From an uncultured Anaerolineales bacterium (lineage in GTDB: Bacteria; Chloroflexota; Anaerolineae; Anaerolineales; Villigracilaceae): a DNA stretch of 23,031 bases. Position 1 is the first letter of the stretch. Each line of letters opens with the position of its first letter. Below the pieces are notes generated by a model. It did not search any database. It saw nothing but the letters and a program-made list of their open reading frames with translations, and was not told the origin of the DNA. The translations under genes and the position numbers were made by a program. The DNA is taken from assembly GCA_937928015.1 (NCBI GenBank), contig CALFXA010000249.1:1-23031 (forward strand), given 5' to 3'. Below are positions 13,119 through 20,114 of this stretch, one piece after another.

Positions 13119-14558
13119 TCAGGGCAGATTGAAGGTCCGTACCAGGAAGACGGCCATCTGCGCGCGAGTGACAGGCACAGCGGGACAATAGTTCCCGCCG
13201 CCACAGCCGCCTGTGATGGCTTCCGTTGCCAATTGCTCGATCCACCTGTCGGCCCAATATCCCAGAGGCACATCCCCAAACATCGTCCCTGAAGCATCGG
13301 GCGGCGCGTACGTGCTGCCGTGCTCCGCGCGCAGCAGGAAGACCGCCATCTGATCGCGGGTCACAACCAGGTCAGGACAGAAGTTTCCATTGCCACAACC
13401 AGTAGTGATGCCCTCCGTCGCCAATTGCTCGATCCAATCTGCGGCCCAATAATTGGATGGCACATCCCCGAACATGGCGCCTGTTGCAGTAGGCGGCGTG
13501 TAGGCTGATCCGTGAATGCCACGTAGCAGGAAAACCGCCATCTGTGCGCGTGAGACGTTCGTCTCTGGACAGTACAGGAGCGGACTGGTCGAACATCCAC
13601 CCGTGATACCTGCATTATATAAACGCTCGATGTATGAAGCAGCCCAGTAATCCACCGATACGTCCGAGAAGATGGTACTCCAACGGTGGTAGAAGATGTT
13701 GAGCAATTCCACGAACTCATCCGTGGCCTTCTGGCTGCCCGCCACGCTGGGGTGGTCATCGCCAGAGGGGTAATACAAAGTGTTCATCCCCGCGGTGAAG
13801 ACGTGTTCGATGGCCCCATTGGAATAACGATGGTGGTTATTCGGCCCCGTCAGCACGTTGTAGAAATCGAAGACCGCCACGTTGGTCTTGGTGTAGTTAT
13901 TATCGGCCAGCCAGTCGTTCATCAGCCATTGGTTGAAGGCGCGCGCGTTGGCGGCGTAGGTGCCATCCTGAAGGGGTGGCGCGGTGATGACGATGAACAA
14001 CTTCTCGGGATGCGCACCGAAGTAGGCCAGAATCTGGTTGTAGACGTACTTGGCATGACCGACCGTCAACCAACCGTCAGCGGAAGGCGGATCAGTGGGA
14101 TTGCCCTCCAGCGCCGAATTCGGGAAGCAGGACTTGAACATGATGATCTGGTTCTCGCCGCCCGGGTCGGTCAGGGTACGGGTATAGGACGAGTGCTGTC
14201 CACTCTCGTTGAACAAGGCATCCATATAGGTGGATGTGTCGGCCGATGTAAACCACTCGGTCCAGTTGGGGATGTCGGTGCGGTCGCCGATAGTGTTCGG
14301 CCCCCAGCCATAGTTCGTGTCGCTGACGAAGTAATTGTTATCCGAGAGCGCCTGGCCCAACCCCCCATAACCGTCGGCCAGCCAGTTCTGGCCCGTGGAA
14401 TGATGGATGAAGATGAGCTTGACCGTGTGCGAGGGTGGAGTCGGGTCGAGGGCCGTCGCCGAGGGCGTCCCGGCCCTCACAGGCTGACTCCAAGCCAGCG
14501 CGAGAGCGGCGATCAGCAAAAGCGAAAGAACACGGAAGACGAGCTTGCTTGCGGACAT
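13119..14558 (-). CDS. Secreted SGNH-hydrolase-like protein with three SLH motifs
   Basis: Exported, cell-wall-attached protein of 479 residues. The signal peptide (hydrophobic core 7-23, likely cut after VRA, residue 29) is followed by a catalytic-looking domain (about 45-290). That domain has KLIFIHHSTGQNWL (S54 after H52/H53), FKSCFPNSAL (N147), KLFIVITAPPL and GDDHPSVAGSQ (D267/D268, H269). The order fits a divergent SGNH/GDSL hydrolase with Ser first and D-x-H last, but the GDS motif itself is missing. Three SLH motifs follow (about 297-362, 363-426, 427-479), each with a cysteine pair such as GGCGGGNYC, ending VRTFNLP. GGGAGGG precedes the ATG at 14558, which also starts the signal peptide; 23 upstream codons are rejected. 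A substrate is not assigned. Confidence 0.87.
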   Translation of the reverse strand: MSASKLVFRVLSLLLIAALALAWSQPVRAGTPSATALDPTPPSHTVKLIFIHHSTGQNWLADGYGGLGQALSDNNYFVSDTNYGWGPNTIGDRTDIPNWTEWFTSADTSTYMDALFNESGQHSSYTRTLTDPGGENQIIMFKSCFPNSALEGNPTDPPSADGWLTVGHAKYVYNQILAYFGAHPEKLFIVITAPPLQDGTYAANARAFNQWLMNDWLADNNYTKTNVAVFDFYNVLTGPNNHHRYSNGAIEHVFTAGMNTLYYPSGDDHPSVAGSQKATDEFVELLNIFYHRWSTIFSDVSVDYWAASYIERLYNAGITGGCSTSPLLYCPETNVSRAQMAVFLLRGIHGSAYTPPTATGAMFGDVPSNYWAADWIEQLATEGITTGCGNGNFCPDLVVTRDQMAVFLLRAEHGSTYAPPDASGTMFGDVPLGYWADRWIEQLATEAITGGCGGGNYCPAVPVTRAQMAVFLVRTFNLP

Positions 14559-14647
14559 GGGTCCCTCCCAAAATGAGAAATACTTCACAATCGATGTCCC
14601 CACTATACAGGATTCATCTCCCTGCAAGCCATTACAGAATTCTTAAC

Positions 14648-14668
14648 TGTCCCAAAAAAGGTGGGACA
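14648..14668. repeat. Small TGTCCC/GGGACA inverted repeat in the gap before the SGNH-like gene
   Basis: TGTCCC (14648-14653) and GGGACA (14663-14668) flank AAAAAAGGT, and GGGACA recurs at 14682-14687 in the next hairpin. The 170-base gap holds this, the terminator of the upstream gene, and presumably the promoter of the SGNH-like gene. I could not find a well-spaced -35/-10 pair there. Confidence 0.35.
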
Positions 14669-14676
14669 TAGGTACT

Positions 14677-14715
14677 AAAAAGGGACAGCGCTCCCTATTT
14701 TCGGGAGCGCTGTCC
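14677..14715 (-). terminator. Terminator of the 14-repeat SLH protein gene
   Basis: A perfect 13-bp stem GGACAGCGCTCCC/GGGAGCGCTGTCC (14683-14695 with 14703-14715) with a 7-base loop. On the minus strand it is followed by TTTTT, 13 bases past the stop codon. Confidence 0.92.
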
Positions 14716-14728
14716 ACTAGTCAGAATA

Positions 14729-17700
14729 TTATGGCAGATAGAACGTCCGTACCAGGAAAACCGCCATTTGTGCACGGCTGACAGGGGTGGATGGACAGTA
14801 ATTCCCACCGCCGCAGCCTCCCGTAATGCCTTCCACGGACAGTTGCTCGATCCATTTGTCAGCCCAGTAGCCCAGCGGCACGTCACCGAACATGCTGCCT
14901 GTTGCAGTTGGCGGAGCGTATGTCCCACCGTGCCTGGCGCGCAGCAGAAAGACCGCCATCTGGTCGCGAGTCACTACGGTCTCGGGACAATAGTTGCCAT
15001 TACCGCATCCACCTGTGATGCCCTCAGCCGCCAATTGCTCGATCCATGCACCTGCCCAATACCCTGCGGGAACATCGCCGAACATGCTCCCGGTCGCAGT
15101 GGGCGGCGTGTAGGCTGATCCGTGGATACCGCGCAGCAGGAAGACCGCCATTTGCGCGCGCGTGACGTTCGTTTCAGGGCAATACATCATTGGGCTGGTC
15201 GAACATCCGCCCGTGATGTCCGCGCTGAACAGACGCTCGATGAACTGCCACGACCAGTAATTGGTAGGCACGTCGGTAAAGGTGGTCGTGCGGACGCTAT
15301 AGCTCTGGCCCGTGTTGAAGTTCCCGTTGCCCGCGCCCGACCCACCCAGCGAATGCGAGAGCAGGTCGAAGATGGTGTTGTCGTCCACCAGGTCGAGGCG
15401 GATGGTGCCACTGCCCGTGCCTGCGTCCACAATGACGAGGTAGTCCGCGCCCGAGCCTATGATGCTGTTGACAACGGGACCCGTCAGCCCGCTGACGGTG
15501 GGGACGAAGTCGGTCTCGTCTACTCCCGTGACAGGCTCAGAGAAGGTGACGGCAAAGGTCACTGTGGGACCAAGTGTGGGGCTGGGGTTGGCGCGATTGA
15601 TGGACTGCACCGTGGGGAAGGAAGTGTCAGTCACGTTGTAGACCTCTCCGCTGGTGTAGGTTCCGTTACCGGCCCCCACGCCGCCCAACGGATTGCCCGC
15701 TGTATCGACGATGGTGTCGTCGTCGATCACGTCCAGGCGGATGGTGCCCGTACCGCTGCCCGTGCTGACATGGATGGTGTACACACTGCCCGAGCCTGTC
15801 CAGCCCGTAACCACCGCACCGCTGACACCGACCTGGGTCACCGTAAAGACGGATGGCCAGGGGAAATAGACATTCTCCGAAAAAGTAACGGTGAAGTCCA
15901 CGCTGGCGGCACTGGTGGGATTGGGACTGGCCCGTTTGACGGAAACCACCGTCGGCGGGGTGGTGTCGACCGTGGAGCCGGTCATGCCGTAGGCGGCCAG
16001 GTAATCCGCTTCTTTAATCAGGGTCCCGCCATTGTTGACATTCGTGAATCCGCCGCCCACCAGCAGGTCTGTGCCCTGTATCGCCAGCGCAAATACATTG
16101 GAATTGAGTGAGCCGTTATTCGCACCATTGTCGCTGAGCGGGGCCCATGTGGAACCGTCCCATTTGGCGATGTAGTCGGCAGCGGAGGTCACAACATTAT
16201 TGATACGCAGGTTGGTGAAGTAACCACCAACGTACACATCGCTGCCCCTGACCTGGATGGCGTTCACTCGATTTCCGCAACCAACACAGAATATGCCATC
16301 GTTCATGCCATTATTGCCTAATGCCGACCAATCGGTGCCGTCCCATTTGGCAATCAAGTCGGCGGCATTGAGTACCGTACCGTGGTTGTTTACATTATTG
16401 AAGATGCCGCCTGCATACACATCGGTGCCGCTGATGGCGATGGCCTGCACGCCCTGGTTGAGCGAGCCGTCACCCGCGTTGTTATCTCCCAGGGCTGACC
16501 AATTGGCGCTGTCCCATTTGGCGATGTAATCGGCGGCGGCGAGCCCGGCAGCATCGGTGAAATATCCACCCGCATAGAGATTGTGCGAGGCATCCACAGC
16601 CAGTGCGGCCACGGAACCATTCAATGCGCCGTTGCCCGCGCCATTGTTCCCCAACGCAGACCAGGTCCCCGTCAGGGTATCCCACCTGGCTAGGTAATCC
16701 GCTTCGGGGATGGGGGTGCCACCATTGCTGACATTGGAGAACCCGCCGCCCACATACAGGTCCGTGCCGTCAGAAGCCAGGGCTATGACAACGGAGCCGC
16801 CTGGCAGGGCCCCATTGCCTGCTCCATTGTCACCCAATGCGGACCAATTTCCCGTCAGGGTATCAAATTTAGCGACATAATCGGCGGTGGATAGGGTCGT
16901 GCCCTTTTCCCTGACGTTGGTGAACTGACCGCCCACGTACAGGTCAGTGCCAATCATTGCCAGGGCATAGATAGGTCCGTCTAATGAACCGTAGCCCGAC
17001 CCGCCATCTCCCACCGCAGACCAGTTCACGCCGTCCCACTTGGCGAGGTAATCGGCTTCTGGAATGTTCACGCCGTGATTCGAGATGTTGCTGAAATAAC
17101 CACCGACGTAAACGTCGGTCCCGTCCACCAACACCACATTGACCCTGCTGCTCGAATAGCCATTGACCAATGCGCCGTTGGCGTCCTTGCTCAACTCAGA
17201 CCAATGTCCGCCATTCCACTGAACCAGGAAATCGCCTTGAAGCAAGGGCGTTCCATTATCGACCGGGTCGTAAATGGAACCACCCGCCAACAGGGTACCG
17301 TTTTGCAAAGCCAGCGCCAGGATTGCCGAGCCACTCCTTGAGAATACGCCATTACCTGTGCCATCATCCCCAATGGCAGACCAATTGCCCGTCAGGGTAT
17401 CAAATTTTGCGATGGCATCCGCGGTGGGCAGGGGGGTCCCATTGTTGTTGACATTGTAAAAGAATCCGCCCACGTACACATCCGTGCCGCTCACCAGAAT
17501 GGAGTTGACGTAATTATTCAATGAGCCGTTATTAAGACCATTGCTGCCCAATGCATGCCAGTTGGAACCATCCCAACGTACGATCCAATCTCCCGCAGTG
17601 AGGGGTGTGCCATTATCGCTCACATCAGTGAACTGTCCGCCCACATACAGGTCCGTGCCGCTGGCAGTCAGCGTAAAGACTATGCCGCCGATGGGACCCT

Positions 17701-18664
17701 CCCCTGCGCCGTTGCTGCCCAACGAGGACCAATGAGTCCCATTCCACTGGGCGATCTTATCGGCAGCAGTTTGCGGGATGCCGCCGTCGTTGACGTTCGA
17801 GAAATTCCCGCCCACATAAAGAGTTCCGTTATTGTAAGCCAGCGAACTGATGTAGGATCCACCGGCAAACGAGCCATTGCTGGAACCGTTATCACCCAAT
17901 GCGGACCAGGACGAGCCATCCCATTTGGCGACGTAATCAGCGGCGGTCAAGGTGGTGGTACCGTTCTTGACATCGGTGAAACTTCCGCCCACGTACAGGT
18001 CCGTGCCGTTGACGGCGAGGGAGGATACGTCACTATTAAGCGAACTTCCGCCCGCGCCGTCATTGCCCAAGGCCGACCAGGTCGAACCGTCCCATTTGGC
18101 GATGTATGCCCCGCCCACAATCGACTGGCCGCTTGAGTTGAACGTGCTAAACAAACCACCCGCATACAGGTCCGTGCCGATCATGGCCAGCGAAGTGACG
18201 TCGTTGCTCAATGCGCCATTACCGTGCCCATCGCTGCTCAAGGCGGACCAGTTCACCCCATCCCATTTGACGATGTAATCAGCCTCGGGGATATTGGCCG
18301 CGTCGGAGAAACTGCCGCCGATATACACATCCGTGCCGTCCACGAGGATGGTGCGCACTCTCCCGTCGATGACGCCGCCGCCGTCGCCGAGCGCCGCCCA
18401 CGTCCCCGCAGGGACCGAGGCCGCAGGCGTAAATACCGGACCCTTGAGCGGGTCCAGTTGGACACCGTACCCCTGAAGGTCGAGCGTGCCGCTGACGCCC
18501 GCTTTCAAGTTGAGCGTGCCATCTGGATTTAACATCCCTGCGGGCGACGCATCCTGCGCCGCAGAGGCAGAGTCCGCCGCTTTGGCTTGGGCCGTCCCCA
18601 TAGGGGAAAGGACGCTGAAGGTCAGCGCCAGTAATAATACAAATGTGAAGAGTCTATTTTTCAT
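14729..18664 (-). CDS. Large SLH-anchored surface protein: 14 propeller-type repeats and two Ig-like domains
   Basis: Exported protein of 1311 residues. Signal peptide at 1-28 (core FVLLLALTFSVL, cut near AQA). From about 88 to 891 there are 14 imperfect repeats of 54-62 residues with consensus W.ALG.NGAGNGSL, then a short strand, GTDLYVGG.F..V.N.GT.L, ADYIAKWDG. This is the look of a beta-propeller blade; 14 would make two seven-bladed propellers (inference). Two Ig-like domains follow (about 898-1010 and 1012-1120), both with VTFSE and GTIRLD..DD.TI, then three SLH motifs (about 1127-1311), ending VRTFYLP. Binding of glycans or proteins at the surface is plausible, and no enzyme residues are visible. 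GGAG lies upstream of the ATG at 18664; eight upstream codons are rejected since the signal starts there. Confidence 0.92.
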   Translation of the reverse strand: MKNRLFTFVLLLALTFSVLSPMGTAQAKAADSASAAQDASPAGMLNPDGTLNLKAGVSGTLDLQGYGVQLDPLKGPVFTPAASVPAGTWAALGDGGGVIDGRVRTILVDGTDVYIGGSFSDAANIPEADYIVKWDGVNWSALSSDGHGNGALSNDVTSLAMIGTDLYAGGLFSTFNSSGQSIVGGAYIAKWDGSTWSALGNDGAGGSSLNSDVSSLAVNGTDLYVGGSFTDVKNGTTTLTAADYVAKWDGSSWSALGDNGSSNGSFAGGSYISSLAYNNGTLYVGGNFSNVNDGGIPQTAADKIAQWNGTHWSSLGSNGAGEGPIGGIVFTLTASGTDLYVGGQFTDVSDNGTPLTAGDWIVRWDGSNWHALGSNGLNNGSLNNYVNSILVSGTDVYVGGFFYNVNNNGTPLPTADAIAKFDTLTGNWSAIGDDGTGNGVFSRSGSAILALALQNGTLLAGGSIYDPVDNGTPLLQGDFLVQWNGGHWSELSKDANGALVNGYSSSRVNVVLVDGTDVYVGGYFSNISNHGVNIPEADYLAKWDGVNWSAVGDGGSGYGSLDGPIYALAMIGTDLYVGGQFTNVREKGTTLSTADYVAKFDTLTGNWSALGDNGAGNGALPGGSVVIALASDGTDLYVGGGFSNVSNGGTPIPEADYLARWDTLTGTWSALGNNGAGNGALNGSVAALAVDASHNLYAGGYFTDAAGLAAADYIAKWDSANWSALGDNNAGDGSLNQGVQAIAISGTDVYAGGIFNNVNNHGTVLNAADLIAKWDGTDWSALGNNGMNDGIFCVGCGNRVNAIQVRGSDVYVGGYFTNLRINNVVTSAADYIAKWDGSTWAPLSDNGANNGSLNSNVFALAIQGTDLLVGGGFTNVNNGGTLIKEADYLAAYGMTGSTVDTTPPTVVSVKRASPNPTSAASVDFTVTFSENVYFPWPSVFTVTQVGVSGAVVTGWTGSGSVYTIHVSTGSGTGTIRLDVIDDDTIVDTAGNPLGGVGAGNGTYTSGEVYNVTDTSFPTVQSINRANPSPTLGPTVTFAVTFSEPVTGVDETDFVPTVSGLTGPVVNSIIGSGADYLVIVDAGTGSGTIRLDLVDDNTIFDLLSHSLGGSGAGNGNFNTGQSYSVRTTTFTDVPTNYWSWQFIERLFSADITGGCSTSPMMYCPETNVTRAQMAVFLLRGIHGSAYTPPTATGSMFGDVPAGYWAGAWIEQLAAEGITGGCGNGNYCPETVVTRDQMAVFLLRARHGGTYAPPTATGSMFGDVPLGYWADKWIEQLSVEGITGGCGGGNYCPSTPVSRAQMAVFLVRTFYLP

Positions 18665-18694
18665 TTCTTCTCCTTTACTGATGGTCACACAATA

Positions 18695-19435
18695 TCAGCG
18701 CGCCATTTGCAATTGAATCTCTTCGACGATGGAGCGCGCCTCCTCGTAGCTGCTATTATGCAAAGCACGATATGCGCGGACGGCCTTGAGCGTCTCTCCC
18801 TGTTTGAGGTATTCGAGCACCTCGGCATCGGCTACCGGCGGCCCAGGCTGGACCCGCGGCATGGAACCTGCCTTCGTCAGCCACTCGGCCGAAAGCACCT
18901 GTGGTTTATGAGCGGAACCAAAGTCAGCGAAGTACACGACATATACATCACCCTGCATCATCGCGTTGGGAAGCCCGGCCTGCACTTCAAAAATACGTCC
19001 ACCCACACGCAATTCATACACACTAAATTCCGTGTATGAATTCGAGTCCGAGTTGTAGTTCTTGCGAATCACCTTGACGATATTGACGGGGCCTTCCACC
19101 TTCCCAACGCGCGGATCCACCTTGATGGAAAGGCGACTCAAAAAGATATAGGCCACGAACCCATACATCAACGGCCAAAGAAGGCCAAAACCCAACCCGA
19201 ATCCGATTGTCATGGCCAGATTGTCGCGGCCGTTGACCACTCCGACGACAATCGCGATGGCGGGTCCCAGCAGCGCGATGATGATCAGGAAGATGCCCAT
19301 GCCAAGGGCACTTCCCCTGGCTCCGCCCTCCTCCTTGACCAGACGTTTTCTTTGCTCCTCCGAGAAGCGTCCGTTGCGATTGGCGTAGAGATCGGCTTCC
19401 GTGAAGCCGAGAGACTCCATCAGGTCGGTGCTCAT
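18695..19435 (-). CDS. Two-helix membrane protein with L7/L12-like C-terminal tail
   Basis: Protein of 246 residues, function unknown. A short Arg/Glu-rich cytoplasmic N-terminus precedes two adjacent hydrophobic helices (about 43-67 and 73-99). A soluble beta-rich region (about 103-185: VYELRVGGRIFEV, DVYVVYFADFG) and a Pro-rich linker follow. The C-terminus (about 204-243: EVLEYLKQGETLKAVRAYRA, then YEEARSIVEEI) resembles the C-terminal helix-hairpin of ribosomal protein L7/L12, a module seen in other small membrane proteins. No clear Shine-Dalgarno precedes the ATG, which lies 10 bases after the stop of the helix-hairpin-helix gene, so translational coupling is likely. The large SLH protein gene follows after 30 bases. 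Confidence 0.82.
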   Translation of the reverse strand: MSTDLMESLGFTEADLYANRNGRFSEEQRKRLVKEEGGARGSALGMGIFLIIIALLGPAIAIVVGVVNGRDNLAMTIGFGLGFGLLWPLMYGFVAYIFLSRLSIKVDPRVGKVEGPVNIVKVIRKNYNSDSNSYTEFSVYELRVGGRIFEVQAGLPNAMMQGDVYVVYFADFGSAHKPQVLSAEWLTKAGSMPRVQPGPPVADAEVLEYLKQGETLKAVRAYRALHNSSYEEARSIVEEIQLQMAR

Positions 19436-19445
19436 GACGCCGCCA

Positions 19446-19706
19446 TCAACTCTGTCCTACCTTGCGCTGCGACACCTCGGCGCGCGCAAACTCGATCAGA
19501 GTCTGCACCGTTCGACGCGCGCGCGGAGTGCGATGCCAGCCTGCCAGTCCCATCTTTTGGGTGAAGATGTGTCCGATGGAGTTGGGGTCTTGTCTGGCCA
19601 GTTGGGTGAGGGACGTGAATCCCAGCTCTTCGAGGCGGGTCACCATCATCGGTCCCACCCCCACCAGGTTCAACATACGTTTGCGGTCACGTTCGGGGAA
19701 TCCCAT
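19446..19706 (-). CDS. Small helix-hairpin-helix protein
   Basis: Protein of 86 residues. Residues about 11-40 form a helix-hairpin-helix (MLNLVGVGPMMVTRLEELGF, then SLTQLARQDP), as in the Cdd1/DUF4332-like group where LxxIPGIG..ma..L.elGi.sv.dLa precedes a helical tail. The remainder is Arg-rich (HRTPRARRTV). HhH units bind DNA without sequence preference; a specific role cannot be stated. AGGAG lies 8 bases before the ATG. The gene heads a tight minus-strand pair with the membrane protein downstream. Confidence 0.8.
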   Translation of the reverse strand: MGFPERDRKRMLNLVGVGPMMVTRLEELGFTSLTQLARQDPNSIGHIFTQKMGLAGWHRTPRARRTVQTLIEFARAEVSQRKVGQS

Positions 19707-19756
19707 GGCGAAATCTCCTTGTTGCTTTATGGATTATTTTTGTATGATTTATCTTT

Positions 19757-20011
19757 TCAGAAATCAGAACTTGTAGTATCGTCAGCGGAAATTTGTCGCA
19801 GAGGTCGCGACTCGTCCTCGGCCTGGGGAGTCTCCACCGTGGGCGGGCCTTCATCCTGTGCGTTCTTGACTTCGCGCATCGACTTGCGCCGCCGCTGGGC
19901 TCTCGCGGATCTCTTCTCCGGGGAGGGAGCATCCTCCTGCTCTTCGGTCCAGGTGACTTCGACGGAAACAATTTGAATGGTAGTGACCTGACGGTGAACA
20001 AGTCGTGGCAT
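19757..20011 (-). CDS. Possible small charged protein
   Basis: An open frame of 84 codons with AGAGG 6 bases before the ATG. It begins MPRLVHRQVTTIQIVSVEV, followed by a highly charged, low-complexity part (Arg/Lys-rich 33-48, then Glu/Asp/Ser/Thr-rich). I recognise no family. Support is the ribosome site, its position heading the minus-strand cluster, and the absence of a better frame here. Against it are the low complexity and lack of recognised homologues. It may be a small DNA- or RNA-binding protein, or not a gene. Confidence 0.42.
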   Translation of the reverse strand: MPRLVHRQVTTIQIVSVEVTWTEEQEDAPSPEKRSARAQRRRKSMREVKNAQDEGPPTVETPQAEDESRPLRQISADDTTSSDF

Positions 20012-20056
20012 CGGTTACCTCTGACGCCTAATGTATCAAAAAGCTCTCTGTAAAAG

Positions 20057-20082
20057 TTGACATTTCTTGACAAAGGTTGACA
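20057..20082 (+). promoter_or_regulatory. Three TTGACA boxes with exact 10-bp period
   Basis: TTGACA occurs at 20057-20062, 20067-20072 and 20077-20082, 33 bases before the start of the XRE-NTPase-TPR gene. Ten-base spacing puts all copies on one face of the helix. None has a good -10 box 16-18 bases downstream on the plus strand, so these are more likely operator half-sites or a novel control element than three promoters. Confidence 0.6.
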
Positions 20083-20114
20083 ACGGAACCCCCGTTTTCG
20101 CCAAAGGATCGATC

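Noticed and set aside
15122..16111. Plus-strand frame of 329 codons
   Set aside because: Antisense to the Ig-like and SLH part of the large surface protein; its composition reflects the repeats.
20067..20114. TTG start extending the XRE regulator by 16 residues
   Set aside because: The TTG belongs to the TTGACA array, and a good ribosome site precedes the ATG at 20115.
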